In this document: piece by piece, positions 1-7,290 of the stretch | How positions within the stretch are numbered: position 1 is the stretch's first letter | Layout of the letters: each line of letters begins with the position of its first letter | NCBI GenBank assembly: GCA_900556555.1 | Contig: USPF01000062.1 | Coordinates: forward strand, 1-10,466 | Source of the DNA: an uncultured Blautia sp. | Lineage (GTDB): Bacteria; Bacillota; Clostridia; Lachnospirales; Lachnospiraceae | Reading direction: 5' to 3' | Length of the DNA stretch: 10,466 bases | The notes under the pieces: model-generated | The model's database searches: none | Seen by the model: the letters and a program-made list of their open reading frames with translations, nothing else | Told to the model about the DNA's origin: nothing | Position numbers and translations under genes: made by a program

Positions 1-94
1 CAAAGGTGGTGAGAGCATTCCAGACCGCTCTTATCAGGTAGTTCGCAATAAATCTTGCGAAAGCCGTAAAAATGCTGAAGAGAGCATTTGATTT
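1..94. other. Left-edge segment upstream of radC
   Basis: No gene can be identified here. On the plus strand one frame is open from base 2 to a TGA at 89-91, three bases before the radC start. Another is open from base 3 to a TAG at 39-41. Either could be the C-terminal tail of an upstream gene, but neither short peptide is recognisable (maf or a small membrane protein is the usual neighbour in clostridia). The segment holds a perfect 7-bp inverted repeat, TTCGCAA (42-48) and TTGCGAA (55-61) around a 6-base loop. No T-run follows it, so it is not a standard terminator. No convincing promoter is visible, so the operon promoter probably lies to the left of the window. Confidence 0.4.
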
Positions 95-799
95 ATGATA
101 AGTTGTAAGACAATGAAAGAACTTCCGGAACAGGACCGGCCATATGAAAAATGTGTCCGTCTGGGGGCACAGGCACTGACTGATCCAGAACTGCTGGCTG
201 TTTTGCTGAGAACGGGTACAAGAGGAAGCACTTCTGTATCCATGGCGGAAGAAGTTTTAAATCTTTCCAGGGATAAGGAAGGATTACTGGGGCTTCATCA
301 GGTAAGCATGACACAGCTTCAGTCAGTGAAAGGGATTGGAAAAGTAAAGGCTGTACAGATCAAGTGTATCGGGGAGCTGTCCAAACGGATTGCCAGAAGA
401 AGTGCCAGTAAGGGCCTGTCGCTGAAGCATCCACAGACGATTGCGGATTATTATATGGAGCAGCTTCGCCACGAAGAACAGGAGCAGCTTTTTTGTATGA
501 TGCTGGATACCAAAAATCATCTTCTTGGGGAGGAGATGATTTTTAAGGGAACCGTAAACAGTTCACTGGTAAATCCAAGAGAAATTTTTCTTACTGCACT
601 TTCTTATCATGCAGTAGGAATTATTTTGATACATAATCATCCCAGCGGGGACCCGTCTCCAAGCCAGGCGGATCTTGATGTGACCAGGCGTGTGAAATGT
701 GCCGGGGAAATACTGGGAGTTCCTCTTCTGGATCATATTATTATCGGAGACTGCAAATATCTGAGTTTCCGCCAGCAGGGGATTTTTGAAACGTTATAA
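95..799 (+). CDS. radC: RadC family JAMM/MPN-domain protein (UPF0758)
   Basis: This 234-residue protein has the full RadC layout. The N-terminal part carries a helix-hairpin-helix DNA-binding segment around residues 60-90 (core VKGIGKVKA). The C-terminal MPN domain holds the JAMM metal-binding signature H180-x-H182-x7-S190-x2-D193, reading HNHPSGDPSPSQAD. All metal ligands of that motif are present, so it looks intact. Despite its name, RadC has no firmly established role in DNA repair; the fold suggests a zinc-dependent hydrolase associated with DNA. An in-frame TGA at 89-91 limits the start to ATG 95 or ATG 113. I take 95 because GAAGAGAG lies about 10 bases upstream, but 113 (MKELPEQDRP) matches the usual family N-terminus and remains possible. 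It sits 20 bases before mreB, the standard position in clostridia. Confidence 0.93.
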   Translation: MISCKTMKELPEQDRPYEKCVRLGAQALTDPELLAVLLRTGTRGSTSVSMAEEVLNLSRDKEGLLGLHQVSMTQLQSVKGIGKVKAVQIKCIGELSKRIARRSASKGLSLKHPQTIADYYMEQLRHEEQEQLFCMMLDTKNHLLGEEMIFKGTVNSSLVNPREIFLTALSYHAVGIILIHNHPSGDPSPSQADLDVTRRVKCAGEILGVPLLDHIIIGDCKYLSFRQQGIFETL

Positions 800-803
800 A
801 AGA

Positions 804-810
804 TAAGGGG
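804..810 (+). promoter_or_regulatory. Ribosome binding site of mreB
   Basis: TAAGGGG lies nine bases before the ATG at 820 in the short radC-mreB gap. It supports that start and co-transcription with radC. Confidence 0.6.
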
Positions 811-819
811 AACACTCAC

Positions 820-1809
820 ATGCCATTTCACAAGACTTTTGGAGTCGATCTTGGTACAAGTACTGTGAAAATCTATTCACAGGAGCAGGATACCATTATT
901 TCAGAAAAAAATATGATTGCAATCAGGAATCAGAACCAGGTTCTGGCTGTAGGGAATGATGCATATGGAATGTACGAAAAAAATCCATCCAATGTGTCTG
1001 TGATCTCACCTATGGCTTATGGTAAGATTGCGGACATTACTCATACAGAGATGGTTTTGCAGGCTCTGCTGGAAAAATTAGGTGGAGATGGCCGGTTTGG
1101 CAATGATCTATATTTGGCAGTACCCTCGGATTTATCTGAGATTGAGCAAAGAGCCTACTATACCATTGGAAATTCCAACAGGAAAAATAAGATATATATG
1201 GTAAACAAGACCATCGCTGATGCGGTGGCTCTTGGTATTCCCATAAATCATACAAAAGGAAGCATGATTGTAAATATCGGTGCCCAGAGCACAGAAATCT
1301 CTGTGGTTGAACAGGGGAGAGTGGTGCTCAGCAAGACTTTGCGAATCGGAGGCAAACAGCTCAATGAGGCAATTGTCAACGAAGTTCGCAAGCAGTACAA
1401 TCTTCACATAGGAAACAGGACTGCCAGAAGGTTGAAATTTTCTCTGGCTTATTTAAAAGAAGATATCCGGGAAGCAAGAAAGGCAGTGGGGGTTGACAGT
1501 TTAAGCGGCCTGCCAAGAGAAGGAATCATTCCTTCGGATATGGTACACGAAACCATAGTGCCACTTGTCCGTATGATCTGCGAAGAAATCAGGTTCTTTT
1601 TGGAGAGAACACCACCACAGATTATGCAGAATATTGCGGATCAGGGTATTTTTCTGGCAGGAGGCACCACCAGGATACCGGATATAGACTGGTTCATCAG
1701 CCAGGAGACAGGGCAGAAAGTCAGGCTGTCAAGCCGTTATGAATTATGTACTGTCTGTGGGTTAAAAGAAATTATTGGAAACCGTACCCTGCATAAATGG
1801 GTAAAATAA
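820..1809 (+). CDS. mreB: MreB-family actin homologue with altered ATPase site
   Basis: MreB is the bacterial actin that forms membrane-bound filaments guiding the rod complex. This 329-residue protein is close to the usual length of about 335-345 and aligns throughout. The phosphate-1 loop is DLGTSTVKI (D10-I18), the VPSDLSEIEQRA block is present, and the C-terminal adenosine loop reads LAGGTT (G281-G282). Two ATPase signatures are changed. The usual EEP motif before the AAAIGAG helix reads V128-N-K-T131, so both glutamates are gone. The phosphate-2 motif DIGGGT reads N152-I-G-A-Q-S157, so its aspartate is an asparagine. This suggests weak or absent ATP hydrolysis, although nucleotide may still bind. 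Position before mreC and mreD supports the family call. It could be a structural paralogue, with a canonical MreB or Mbl encoded elsewhere. The family is certain; retention of MreB activity is not. Confidence 0.85.
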   Translation: MPFHKTFGVDLGTSTVKIYSQEQDTIISEKNMIAIRNQNQVLAVGNDAYGMYEKNPSNVSVISPMAYGKIADITHTEMVLQALLEKLGGDGRFGNDLYLAVPSDLSEIEQRAYYTIGNSNRKNKIYMVNKTIADAVALGIPINHTKGSMIVNIGAQSTEISVVEQGRVVLSKTLRIGGKQLNEAIVNEVRKQYNLHIGNRTARRLKFSLAYLKEDIREARKAVGVDSLSGLPREGIIPSDMVHETIVPLVRMICEEIRFFLERTPPQIMQNIADQGIFLAGGTTRIPDIDWFISQETGQKVRLSSRYELCTVCGLKEIIGNRTLHKWVK

Positions 1810-1825
1810 TTGCCGCTTTGGCAAT
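1809..1825 (+). other. Small hairpin in the mreB-mreC gap
   Basis: ATTGCC (1809-1814) and GGCAAT (1820-1825) form a perfect 6-bp stem with a 5-base loop, starting on the last base of the mreB stop codon. No T-run follows, so it is unlikely to end transcription. It may block 3'-to-5' RNA decay or tune the mreB to mreC expression ratio. That role is inference from position only. Confidence 0.4.
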
Positions 1826-1854
1826 AAGCAACAAGAAAAGCTGAGGTTTTAGGA

Positions 1855-2715
1855 ATGAAAAAAAAGCATAATTGGAACTTAAAGAGCAAACATGTTTTTG
1901 CTGCTATGATTGTAGTCTGTATCAGTTTGATGCTCTTTGCAGCAGCTGTTAAATTTCCTGTAGGTGTTGTGAGAAATGCAGCGGGCTATGTGATTGTTCC
2001 TTTCCAGAAGGGAATCAATGCCATTGGAACTGCTTTAGATGGAGCCACTGCGGGGATTCAGAATAAACAGGCATTAGTAAAAGAAAATAAAAAACTTCAG
2101 AAAAAGGTGGATGAGCTGACTTCTGAAAACAGCCGTCTTACTCAGAGTATCAGTGAACTGGAACGTCTTCAGAAGCTATATAAACTGGATCAGGACTATA
2201 GCCAGTATGATAAAGTAGCCGCAAATGTGATTTCTATGGATACTGGAAACTGGTTTGCGAACTTTACGATTAATAAGGGTACAAAAGATGGGGTACAGAA
2301 GGATTGTAATGTAATTGCAGGAAGCGGACTGGTTGGAATTGTTACGGAGGCAGGAAGCAACTGGGCAACTGTGCGTTCTATTATTGATGATTCCAGTAAT
2401 GTAAGTTCTATGACCATGAGTACCTCGGACAGATGTATTGTTGCCGGTGACCTCAGGCTTATTGATGAAGGCAAGCTGCAGTTTATTCATCTGAAGGATG
2501 AAGATGACAAAATCCAGGAGGGTGAAAAAATAGTCACCTCTGATGTGAGTGAAAAATTTTTGCCGGGTATTCTGATTGGATATGTCAGTGAGATCAAAGA
2601 GGATCCTAATAATCTTACAAAGACGGGAACCTTGACACCGGTTGTTGATTTTGAACATTTAAGTGAGGTTTTGGTTATCAAAGAGCTCAAACAGCAGAAA
2701 GGGGATTCTGAATGA
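1855..2715 (+). CDS. mreC: Rod shape-determining protein MreC
   Basis: MreC links cytoplasmic MreB to the extracellular wall enzymes and is thought to activate PBP2-RodA. The 286-residue product has the normal architecture. There is a short basic cytoplasmic tail, one transmembrane segment (about residues 12-32), a coiled coil (about 68-110, rich in K/E/L) and an extracellular double beta-barrel domain. The latter has typical family sequence GNWFANFTINKGTKDGV (131-147) and GLVGIVTEAG (158-167). The coiled coil mediates dimerisation in known homologues. GAGGT at 1843-1847 is the likely ribosome binding site. The stop overlaps the mreD start (ATGA), so translation is probably coupled. Nothing in the sequence suggests damage. 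Confidence 0.94.
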   Translation: MKKKHNWNLKSKHVFAAMIVVCISLMLFAAAVKFPVGVVRNAAGYVIVPFQKGINAIGTALDGATAGIQNKQALVKENKKLQKKVDELTSENSRLTQSISELERLQKLYKLDQDYSQYDKVAANVISMDTGNWFANFTINKGTKDGVQKDCNVIAGSGLVGIVTEAGSNWATVRSIIDDSSNVSSMTMSTSDRCIVAGDLRLIDEGKLQFIHLKDEDDKIQEGEKIVTSDVSEKFLPGILIGYVSEIKEDPNNLTKTGTLTPVVDFEHLSEVLVIKELKQQKGDSE

Positions 2716-3245
2716 AACTAAAATACAGGGCTGCCGTAGGGGTTATGATTCTGGTCTGCTTTATACTTCAGAGCACTGTATTCCAATATATCTCTATTGG
2801 GGCTATTGTACCGAATCTGATGCTGATTCTCACAGTTTCCCTTGGATTTATGCGGGGGAAAAAGTCAGGGTTATGGATTGGTTTTTTTTGCGGGATTCTG
2901 ATGGATATTTTTTACGGATATCTTCTTGGATTTTACGCTTTGATATATCTGTGCATTGGCTACATCGCAGGATGCTGCTGTAAAGTTTTCTATGGAGAAG
3001 AAATCCGTGTGCCTCTGATGATTGTAGCAGTAGGTGATTTGCTGTACGGCATTATGGTTTACGGATTTCAGTTTCTGATGCGCGGCAGGATTCATTTTTT
3101 CTATTATTTTGGAAGAATTATTATCCCGGAAATGATTTATACTGTGCTGGTTACGGTTGTATTGTATAAACTATTATTTTTGCTCAACCAGAAATTGACA
3201 GAGCTGGAAATGAAAGAGAGAGATTCCATTTGGTTAAGAAAATAA
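2712..3245 (+). CDS. mreD: Rod shape-determining protein MreD
   Basis: This 177-residue protein is mostly hydrophobic, with about five or six predicted membrane segments. That is the size and topology expected of MreD, the integral membrane partner of MreC in the rod complex. Sequence conservation in this family is low, so the call rests on topology, length and position between mreC and PBP2. The segment NLMLILTVSLGFMRGKKSG followed by G-rich helices (about residues 35-70) resembles the common MreD core. The start overlaps the mreC stop by four bases (ATGA) and AAAGGGG at 2698-2704 serves as its ribosome binding site. Its 3' end overlaps the start of the next gene by 16 bases. Confidence 0.9.
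   Translation: MKLKYRAAVGVMILVCFILQSTVFQYISIGAIVPNLMLILTVSLGFMRGKKSGLWIGFFCGILMDIFYGYLLGFYALIYLCIGYIAGCCCKVFYGEEIRVPLMIVAVGDLLYGIMVYGFQFLMRGRIHFFYYFGRIIIPEMIYTVLVTVVLYKLLFLLNQKLTELEMKERDSIWLRK
3213..3223 (+). promoter_or_regulatory. Purine-rich ribosome binding site supporting a TTG start
   Basis: AAAGAGAGAGA inside the end of mreD lies six bases before TTG 3230. It decides the PBP2 start. The first in-frame ATG (3308) falls at residue 27, inside the membrane anchor, which would destroy the anchor. The site departs from AGGAGG, which together with the TTG codon suggests modest, coupled translation. Confidence 0.5.
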
Positions 3246-6136
3246 AAAAGTTACTAAAAAAAATCAGATTAAAAAGAACTACGGTTCTTGTGCTTGTATT
3301 TTGTGCAATGTTTGCGGTACTGATTCAGAGGCTGTTTTCTCTTCAGATTATTCACGGGAAAGAGTATGCAGATAACTTTGAATTAAATATCACAAAGGAG
3401 CGCACCATAAAAGGAACCAGAGGAAATATTCTGGATAGAAACGGGAAACCGCTGGCATACAACCAGCTTTCTTATTCCATTATATTGGAAGATAATGGAA
3501 CCTATGATTCTACCAGAGAAAAAAATCTTACCTTGAATCATATAGCCTATGAGCTTTTAAATATCCTGAAAAAAAATCAGGAGAATACAGATATTACCTT
3601 CCATATTGTTCTGCAAGAGGATGGAACCTATGGGTTTGATGCAGAAGGTTTTACTTTGGACAGATTTAAGGCTGATATTTACGGAGAGGCTTATATTGAT
3701 AAGCTGGATGAAGAGAAATTGAAAGCGTCTGCCAAAGAAGATATGGAATATTTGTGCAGTGAGAAGCGTTTTGCACTGGTAGACAGTAAAAAACCTTATA
3801 CAAAAGAGGAATTAAATACATATGGGCTTCCGGAATCTTTTACACCGGAAGAAACGCTGGAAATTGTAAAGATCCGTTATATTTTGTCTACCAATGGATT
3901 TAAAAAATATGTGCCTGTCACAATTGCGACGAATGTCAGCGAGGTGACTGTGGCGGAAGTTATGGAACGCAAAGATGAATTGCAGGGTGTGGATATTACG
4001 GAAGATTCTATCCGTGTGTACAAAGATGCTGAAAGCATGGCCCCGCTTATTGGTTATACAGGAAAGGCAGATGCCCAGGAGCTGGAGGAGCTCCGTAAAC
4101 AGGGAGGGAAGTATTCCACAGATGCCATCATTGGTAAGTCTGGCATTGAGCAGAAGATGGAAACACAGCTTCAGGGAAAGAATGGATCTGAAACGGTGTT
4201 TGTAGATACCATGGGAAAGGTGCTTGGTATTAATGACAAATCAAGAGTGGAACCGTCTTCCGGAAATGATGTGTATCTGACCATTGATTCTGATCTGCAG
4301 AGAATCTGTTATGATATTCTGGAACAGAAAATAGCCGGTATCTTATCTGCAACGATTATTAATGCAAAGGAATTTAAGCTGGAAGGATTAGAAACAGGAA
4401 CAGCAGATACTGCAAATATCAGAACACCAATCTACGATGTATATAATGCACTGATTGAAAATAATGTTCTGGACATTAATCATTTCAAGGCAGAAGATGC
4501 TACAGAATTGGAAAAACAGGTGTACAGTCTTTTCCAGCAGAAACAGAGTGAAGTTTTTGCACAGCTAAAAGAAGAGCTGACAAAAGAAAATCCGGCTGTA
4601 TATAAAGATTTGCCTAAGGAAATGCAGGAGTATCAAAGTTACCTGGTGAATAATTTCCTGATTACAAAAACAGGAATCCTTTCTTCAGACCAGATTGATT
4701 CCACAGATCCTACGTATGTGGCATGGACAAAAGAAGAGACCATCAGTCTAAAGGATTTCCTCACTTATGCGGCAGGAAAAAACTGGATTGATATTTCGAG
4801 ATTTTCAGCAAAGGGCGATTATCTGGATACAACAGAAGTGTATGAAGCCTTGGCGGATTATCTGACAGAAGCTTTAAATGATGATAAAGGATTTTCAAAG
4901 CTTTTGTATAAATACATGCTTCATGAAGATACCATATCAGGTGCACAGCTTTGTATGCTGTTATATGACCAGGGTGTGCTGGAACCAGACGAAGCTGCTT
5001 ATAAGGGGCTGGAATCTGGAACAAAACGTGCTTATGATTTTATGATACAGAAAATAAGCAATCTTGAGATCACACCGGCTCAGCTTGCACTGGATCCCTG
5101 CTCAGGGTCTGTTGTTATCACGGATGTCAATACAGGAGAGACACTAGCCTGCGTAACCTATCCGGGATATGATAATAACCGTCTTGCTAATAACATGGAT
5201 ACGGATTATTTTGCAAAGTTGAATCAGGATTTATCCAGGCCATTTTATAACAAAGCCACACAACAATTAACGGCTCCTGGTTCTACCTTTAAGGTGGTTA
5301 CAGCAGTAGCCGGAATGGAGGAAGGAATTGTCACAGACGGCTATACCGTATTGTGTGGAGGAAAATTTGATAAAATTCCTGATGGGCCAAACTGCTGGCT
5401 CCGTTCAGGACATGGCTACATGAATGTGGTATCTGGAATTACAAATTCCTGTAACGTATTTATGGGACAGGTTGCCTATGATCTCGGTACAGATGCGGAT
5501 GGAAAATTTTCGAATGAACTCGGACTGCAGAAATTGGAAAAATATGCAGATATGTTTGGACTTACCGAAAAATCAGGATTGGAGCTGTTTGAAGAAGCAC
5601 CAAAATTTTCTGATACAGATGCAATCCGCAGTGCTTTCGGACAGGGTAACCATAATATGACGACGTCACAGTTAGCCAGATATGTGACTGCTATTGCGAG
5701 CCGGGGAACCAGCTATGAGCTGTCCCTTCTTGATAAAGTAACGGATTCCAATGGAGAAATCATAGAAGATTACTCTCCGACTGTAAACGGCGACATGGAT
5801 GTTTCTGACCACACCTGGGACCTGGTACATCAGGGAATGCGTGGCGTGGCAAAAAACAATGTGTACCTCAGTAACCTGGGGGTTACAGTTGCAGGAAAAA
5901 CCGGTACAGCTCAGGAAGATATGAGCCGGCCCTCCCATGCTCTTTTTGTAGGCTTTGCACCATATGAAGAGCCTGAAATCGGCGTGGCAGTCCGCATTGG
6001 TAATGGATATGCATCTTCCAATGCAGTAGAAGTAGCAAAAGATATCCTCCGTTATAAGTACAAGCTTGCAGATGAATCAGAAATCGTTACCGGAGCGGCA
6101 ACATCAACAGATTTATCCAATACACGTACCGATTAA
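3230..6136 (+). CDS. mrdA: Class B penicillin-binding protein 2 with large insertion
   Basis: PBP2 is the D,D-transpeptidase that crosslinks new peptidoglycan made by RodA. The 968-residue product begins with a basic cytoplasmic tail and a membrane anchor (about 17-36), followed by the class B dimerisation motif RGNILDRNG (64-72). The transpeptidase domain is intact: S685-T-F-K688 (active-site serine and lysine), S740-C-N742 and K890-T-G-T893. Typical PBP2 proteins are about 630-720 residues. The extra length is mainly a segment of roughly 245 residues (about 375-622) between the linker NDVYLTIDSDLQ (346-357) and the first transpeptidase strand SGSVVITDVNTGE (625-637). This insertion has two similar units (412-419 and 518-525). 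Long PBP2 proteins of this kind are, to my knowledge, common in clostridia. The start is TTG, overlapping mreD by 16 bases. SpoVD or PBP3-type class B enzymes are alternatives, but the neighbours favour the elongation enzyme. Confidence 0.92.
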   Translation: MVKKIKKLLKKIRLKRTTVLVLVFCAMFAVLIQRLFSLQIIHGKEYADNFELNITKERTIKGTRGNILDRNGKPLAYNQLSYSIILEDNGTYDSTREKNLTLNHIAYELLNILKKNQENTDITFHIVLQEDGTYGFDAEGFTLDRFKADIYGEAYIDKLDEEKLKASAKEDMEYLCSEKRFALVDSKKPYTKEELNTYGLPESFTPEETLEIVKIRYILSTNGFKKYVPVTIATNVSEVTVAEVMERKDELQGVDITEDSIRVYKDAESMAPLIGYTGKADAQELEELRKQGGKYSTDAIIGKSGIEQKMETQLQGKNGSETVFVDTMGKVLGINDKSRVEPSSGNDVYLTIDSDLQRICYDILEQKIAGILSATIINAKEFKLEGLETGTADTANIRTPIYDVYNALIENNVLDINHFKAEDATELEKQVYSLFQQKQSEVFAQLKEELTKENPAVYKDLPKEMQEYQSYLVNNFLITKTGILSSDQIDSTDPTYVAWTKEETISLKDFLTYAAGKNWIDISRFSAKGDYLDTTEVYEALADYLTEALNDDKGFSKLLYKYMLHEDTISGAQLCMLLYDQGVLEPDEAAYKGLESGTKRAYDFMIQKISNLEITPAQLALDPCSGSVVITDVNTGETLACVTYPGYDNNRLANNMDTDYFAKLNQDLSRPFYNKATQQLTAPGSTFKVVTAVAGMEEGIVTDGYTVLCGGKFDKIPDGPNCWLRSGHGYMNVVSGITNSCNVFMGQVAYDLGTDADGKFSNELGLQKLEKYADMFGLTEKSGLELFEEAPKFSDTDAIRSAFGQGNHNMTTSQLARYVTAIASRGTSYELSLLDKVTDSNGEIIEDYSPTVNGDMDVSDHTWDLVHQGMRGVAKNNVYLSNLGVTVAGKTGTAQEDMSRPSHALFVGFAPYEEPEIGVAVRIGNGYASSNAVEVAKDILRYKYKLADESEIVTGAATSTDLSNTRTD

Positions 6137-6181
6137 ATAAAGTACACAGGAGTATAAAATAGAAAATCAGGAGGATCTGGT
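6137..6181 (+). promoter_or_regulatory. mrdA-minD gap with two ribosome-binding-like sites; minC absent
   Basis: Clostridial operons of this type normally carry minC here, but the gap is only 45 bases. AGGAGG at 6169-6174, seven bases before ATG 6182, is the working site for minD. A second AGGAG at 6148-6152 has no ATG, GTG or TTG at suitable spacing downstream. It could be a relic of a lost gene start, or chance in purine-rich DNA. Confidence 0.5.
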
Positions 6182-6970
6182 ATGAGTGAAATTATTGTTG
6201 TAACATCAGGTAAAGGCGGTGTTGGAAAAACAACGGTAACAGCCAACATTGGTCTTGGTCTTGCTAAGTTGAACAAAAAGGTGGTAGTGGTCGATACGGA
6301 TATCGGCTTACGGAATCTTGATGTTGTACTGGGACTTGAGAACAGGATTGTTTATAACCTGATTGATGTGATTGAAGGAAGTTGCAGGATGAAACAGGCG
6401 CTGATTCGGGATAAACAGTGCGACAACCTGTTTTTACTTCCATCTGCCCAGACAAAAGACAAGACAGCTATTACACCAGAGCAGATGGTGAAACTTACTG
6501 AGGCTCTTTCAGAAGAATTTGATTATATTATTCTGGACTGTCCGGCTGGCATTGAACAGGGATTTAAAAATGCCATTGCAGGTGCGGGAAGAGCCATTGT
6601 AGTGACAACACCGGAAGTGTCAGCTATCCGTGATGCAGACCGTATTATTGGTCTCTTGCAGGCACATGAAATGCCAAGAATTGAATTGATTATCAACCGG
6701 CTCCGTATGGATATGGTAAGGCGTGGTGAAATGATGTCTGTAGAAGATGTAACAGAAATCTTGGCAGTAGATCTGCTGGGGGCGGTACCAGATGATGAGG
6801 CGGTAGTGATTGCTACTAATCAGGGAGAACCTTTATGCGGAAAAGATTCTCTTTCAGGAAAAGCTCTGGAAAATATCTGCCGCAGGATTACAGGAGAAGA
6901 AGTCCCACTTATGGATTTTCAAGAAAAAAAGGGTGTTTTTAAACGGTTTACAAAGATGTTCCGAAAATAG
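6182..6970 (+). CDS. minD: Septum-site determining ATPase MinD
   Basis: MinD is a deviant-Walker ATPase of the ParA/MinD family that dimerises on the membrane with ATP and recruits MinC and MinE. The 262-residue product is full length. It has the deviant Walker A motif KGGVGKTT (11-18, signature lysine K11), switch I VDTDIGLRNLD (37-47, D40), Walker B YIILDCPAG (115-123) and a C-terminal amphipathic membrane-targeting helix GVFKRFTKMFRK (251-262). All expected catalytic residues are visible. An excellent AGGAGG precedes the ATG. minE follows 20 bases later, but minC is not in the window, so the partner that normally inhibits FtsZ is missing locally. Confidence 0.97.
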   Translation: MSEIIVVTSGKGGVGKTTVTANIGLGLAKLNKKVVVVDTDIGLRNLDVVLGLENRIVYNLIDVIEGSCRMKQALIRDKQCDNLFLLPSAQTKDKTAITPEQMVKLTEALSEEFDYIILDCPAGIEQGFKNAIAGAGRAIVVTTPEVSAIRDADRIIGLLQAHEMPRIELIINRLRMDMVRRGEMMSVEDVTEILAVDLLGAVPDDEAVVIATNQGEPLCGKDSLSGKALENICRRITGEEVPLMDFQEKKGVFKRFTKMFRK

Positions 6971-6990
6971 AGAAGGAGGTTACTGGATTT

Positions 6991-7251
6991 ATGAGATTTC
7001 CAGGCAGACGATCCGGTCATGTTGCAAAAGACCGTCTGAAGCTGCTGCTTACTTCTGAGCGGCTGGACTGTACCCCACAAATGATGACCATGCTGCAGAA
7101 TGATATGATCCGGGCGGTAAATAAATATTTTGCTGTGCGGGAACATAGTGTTGAAATCCGTTATTTAAAAGATACAGCAACCTTCACAGCAAAGATTCCT
7201 TTGCAGACAGGGATAGAGAAATCATCTCCGGGAATATCCTTCTGGAGATAA
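6991..7251 (+). CDS. minE: Cell division topological specificity factor MinE
   Basis: MinE stimulates MinD ATPase activity and releases it from the membrane. The 86-residue product matches the family in length and layout. The basic N-terminus (MRFPGRRSG) could act as the membrane-binding segment. The MinD-contact helix is KDRLKLLLTSERLDC (13-27). The C-terminal dimerisation domain runs from about 31 to 72, with the typical NDMIRAVNKYFAV block (37-49). The last dozen or so residues after the fold are poorly conserved. AAGGAGGT (6973-6980) gives a strong ribosome binding site. It lies directly behind minD, as in other Min operons, which supports the assignment. Confidence 0.9.
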   Translation: MRFPGRRSGHVAKDRLKLLLTSERLDCTPQMMTMLQNDMIRAVNKYFAVREHSVEIRYLKDTATFTAKIPLQTGIEKSSPGISFWR

Positions 7252-7257
7252 GACAGA

Positions 7258-7276
7258 AACCATTAAGAACCATAAG
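7258..7276 (+). repeat. Short imperfect tandem repeat before rodA
   Basis: AACCATTAAG (7258-7267) is followed at once by AACCATAAG (7268-7276), differing by one missing base. The repeat sits in the 39-base minE-rodA gap, just before the rodA ribosome binding site (AAAAGGTG, 7277-7284). It may be only a small slippage duplication; no function is evident. Confidence 0.3.
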
Positions 7277-7290
7277 AAAAAGGTGTTTTT

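Noticed and set aside
11..88. Nine-base direct repeat GAGAGCATT at 11-19 and 80-88
   Set aside because: Too short and isolated to suggest an attachment site or target duplication; no mobile-element gene lies between the copies.
2176..2658. 160-codon open frame on the minus strand inside mreC
   Set aside because: It lies antisense to a well-conserved mreC, has no ribosome binding site or recognisable domain, and its composition follows from the opposite coding strand.
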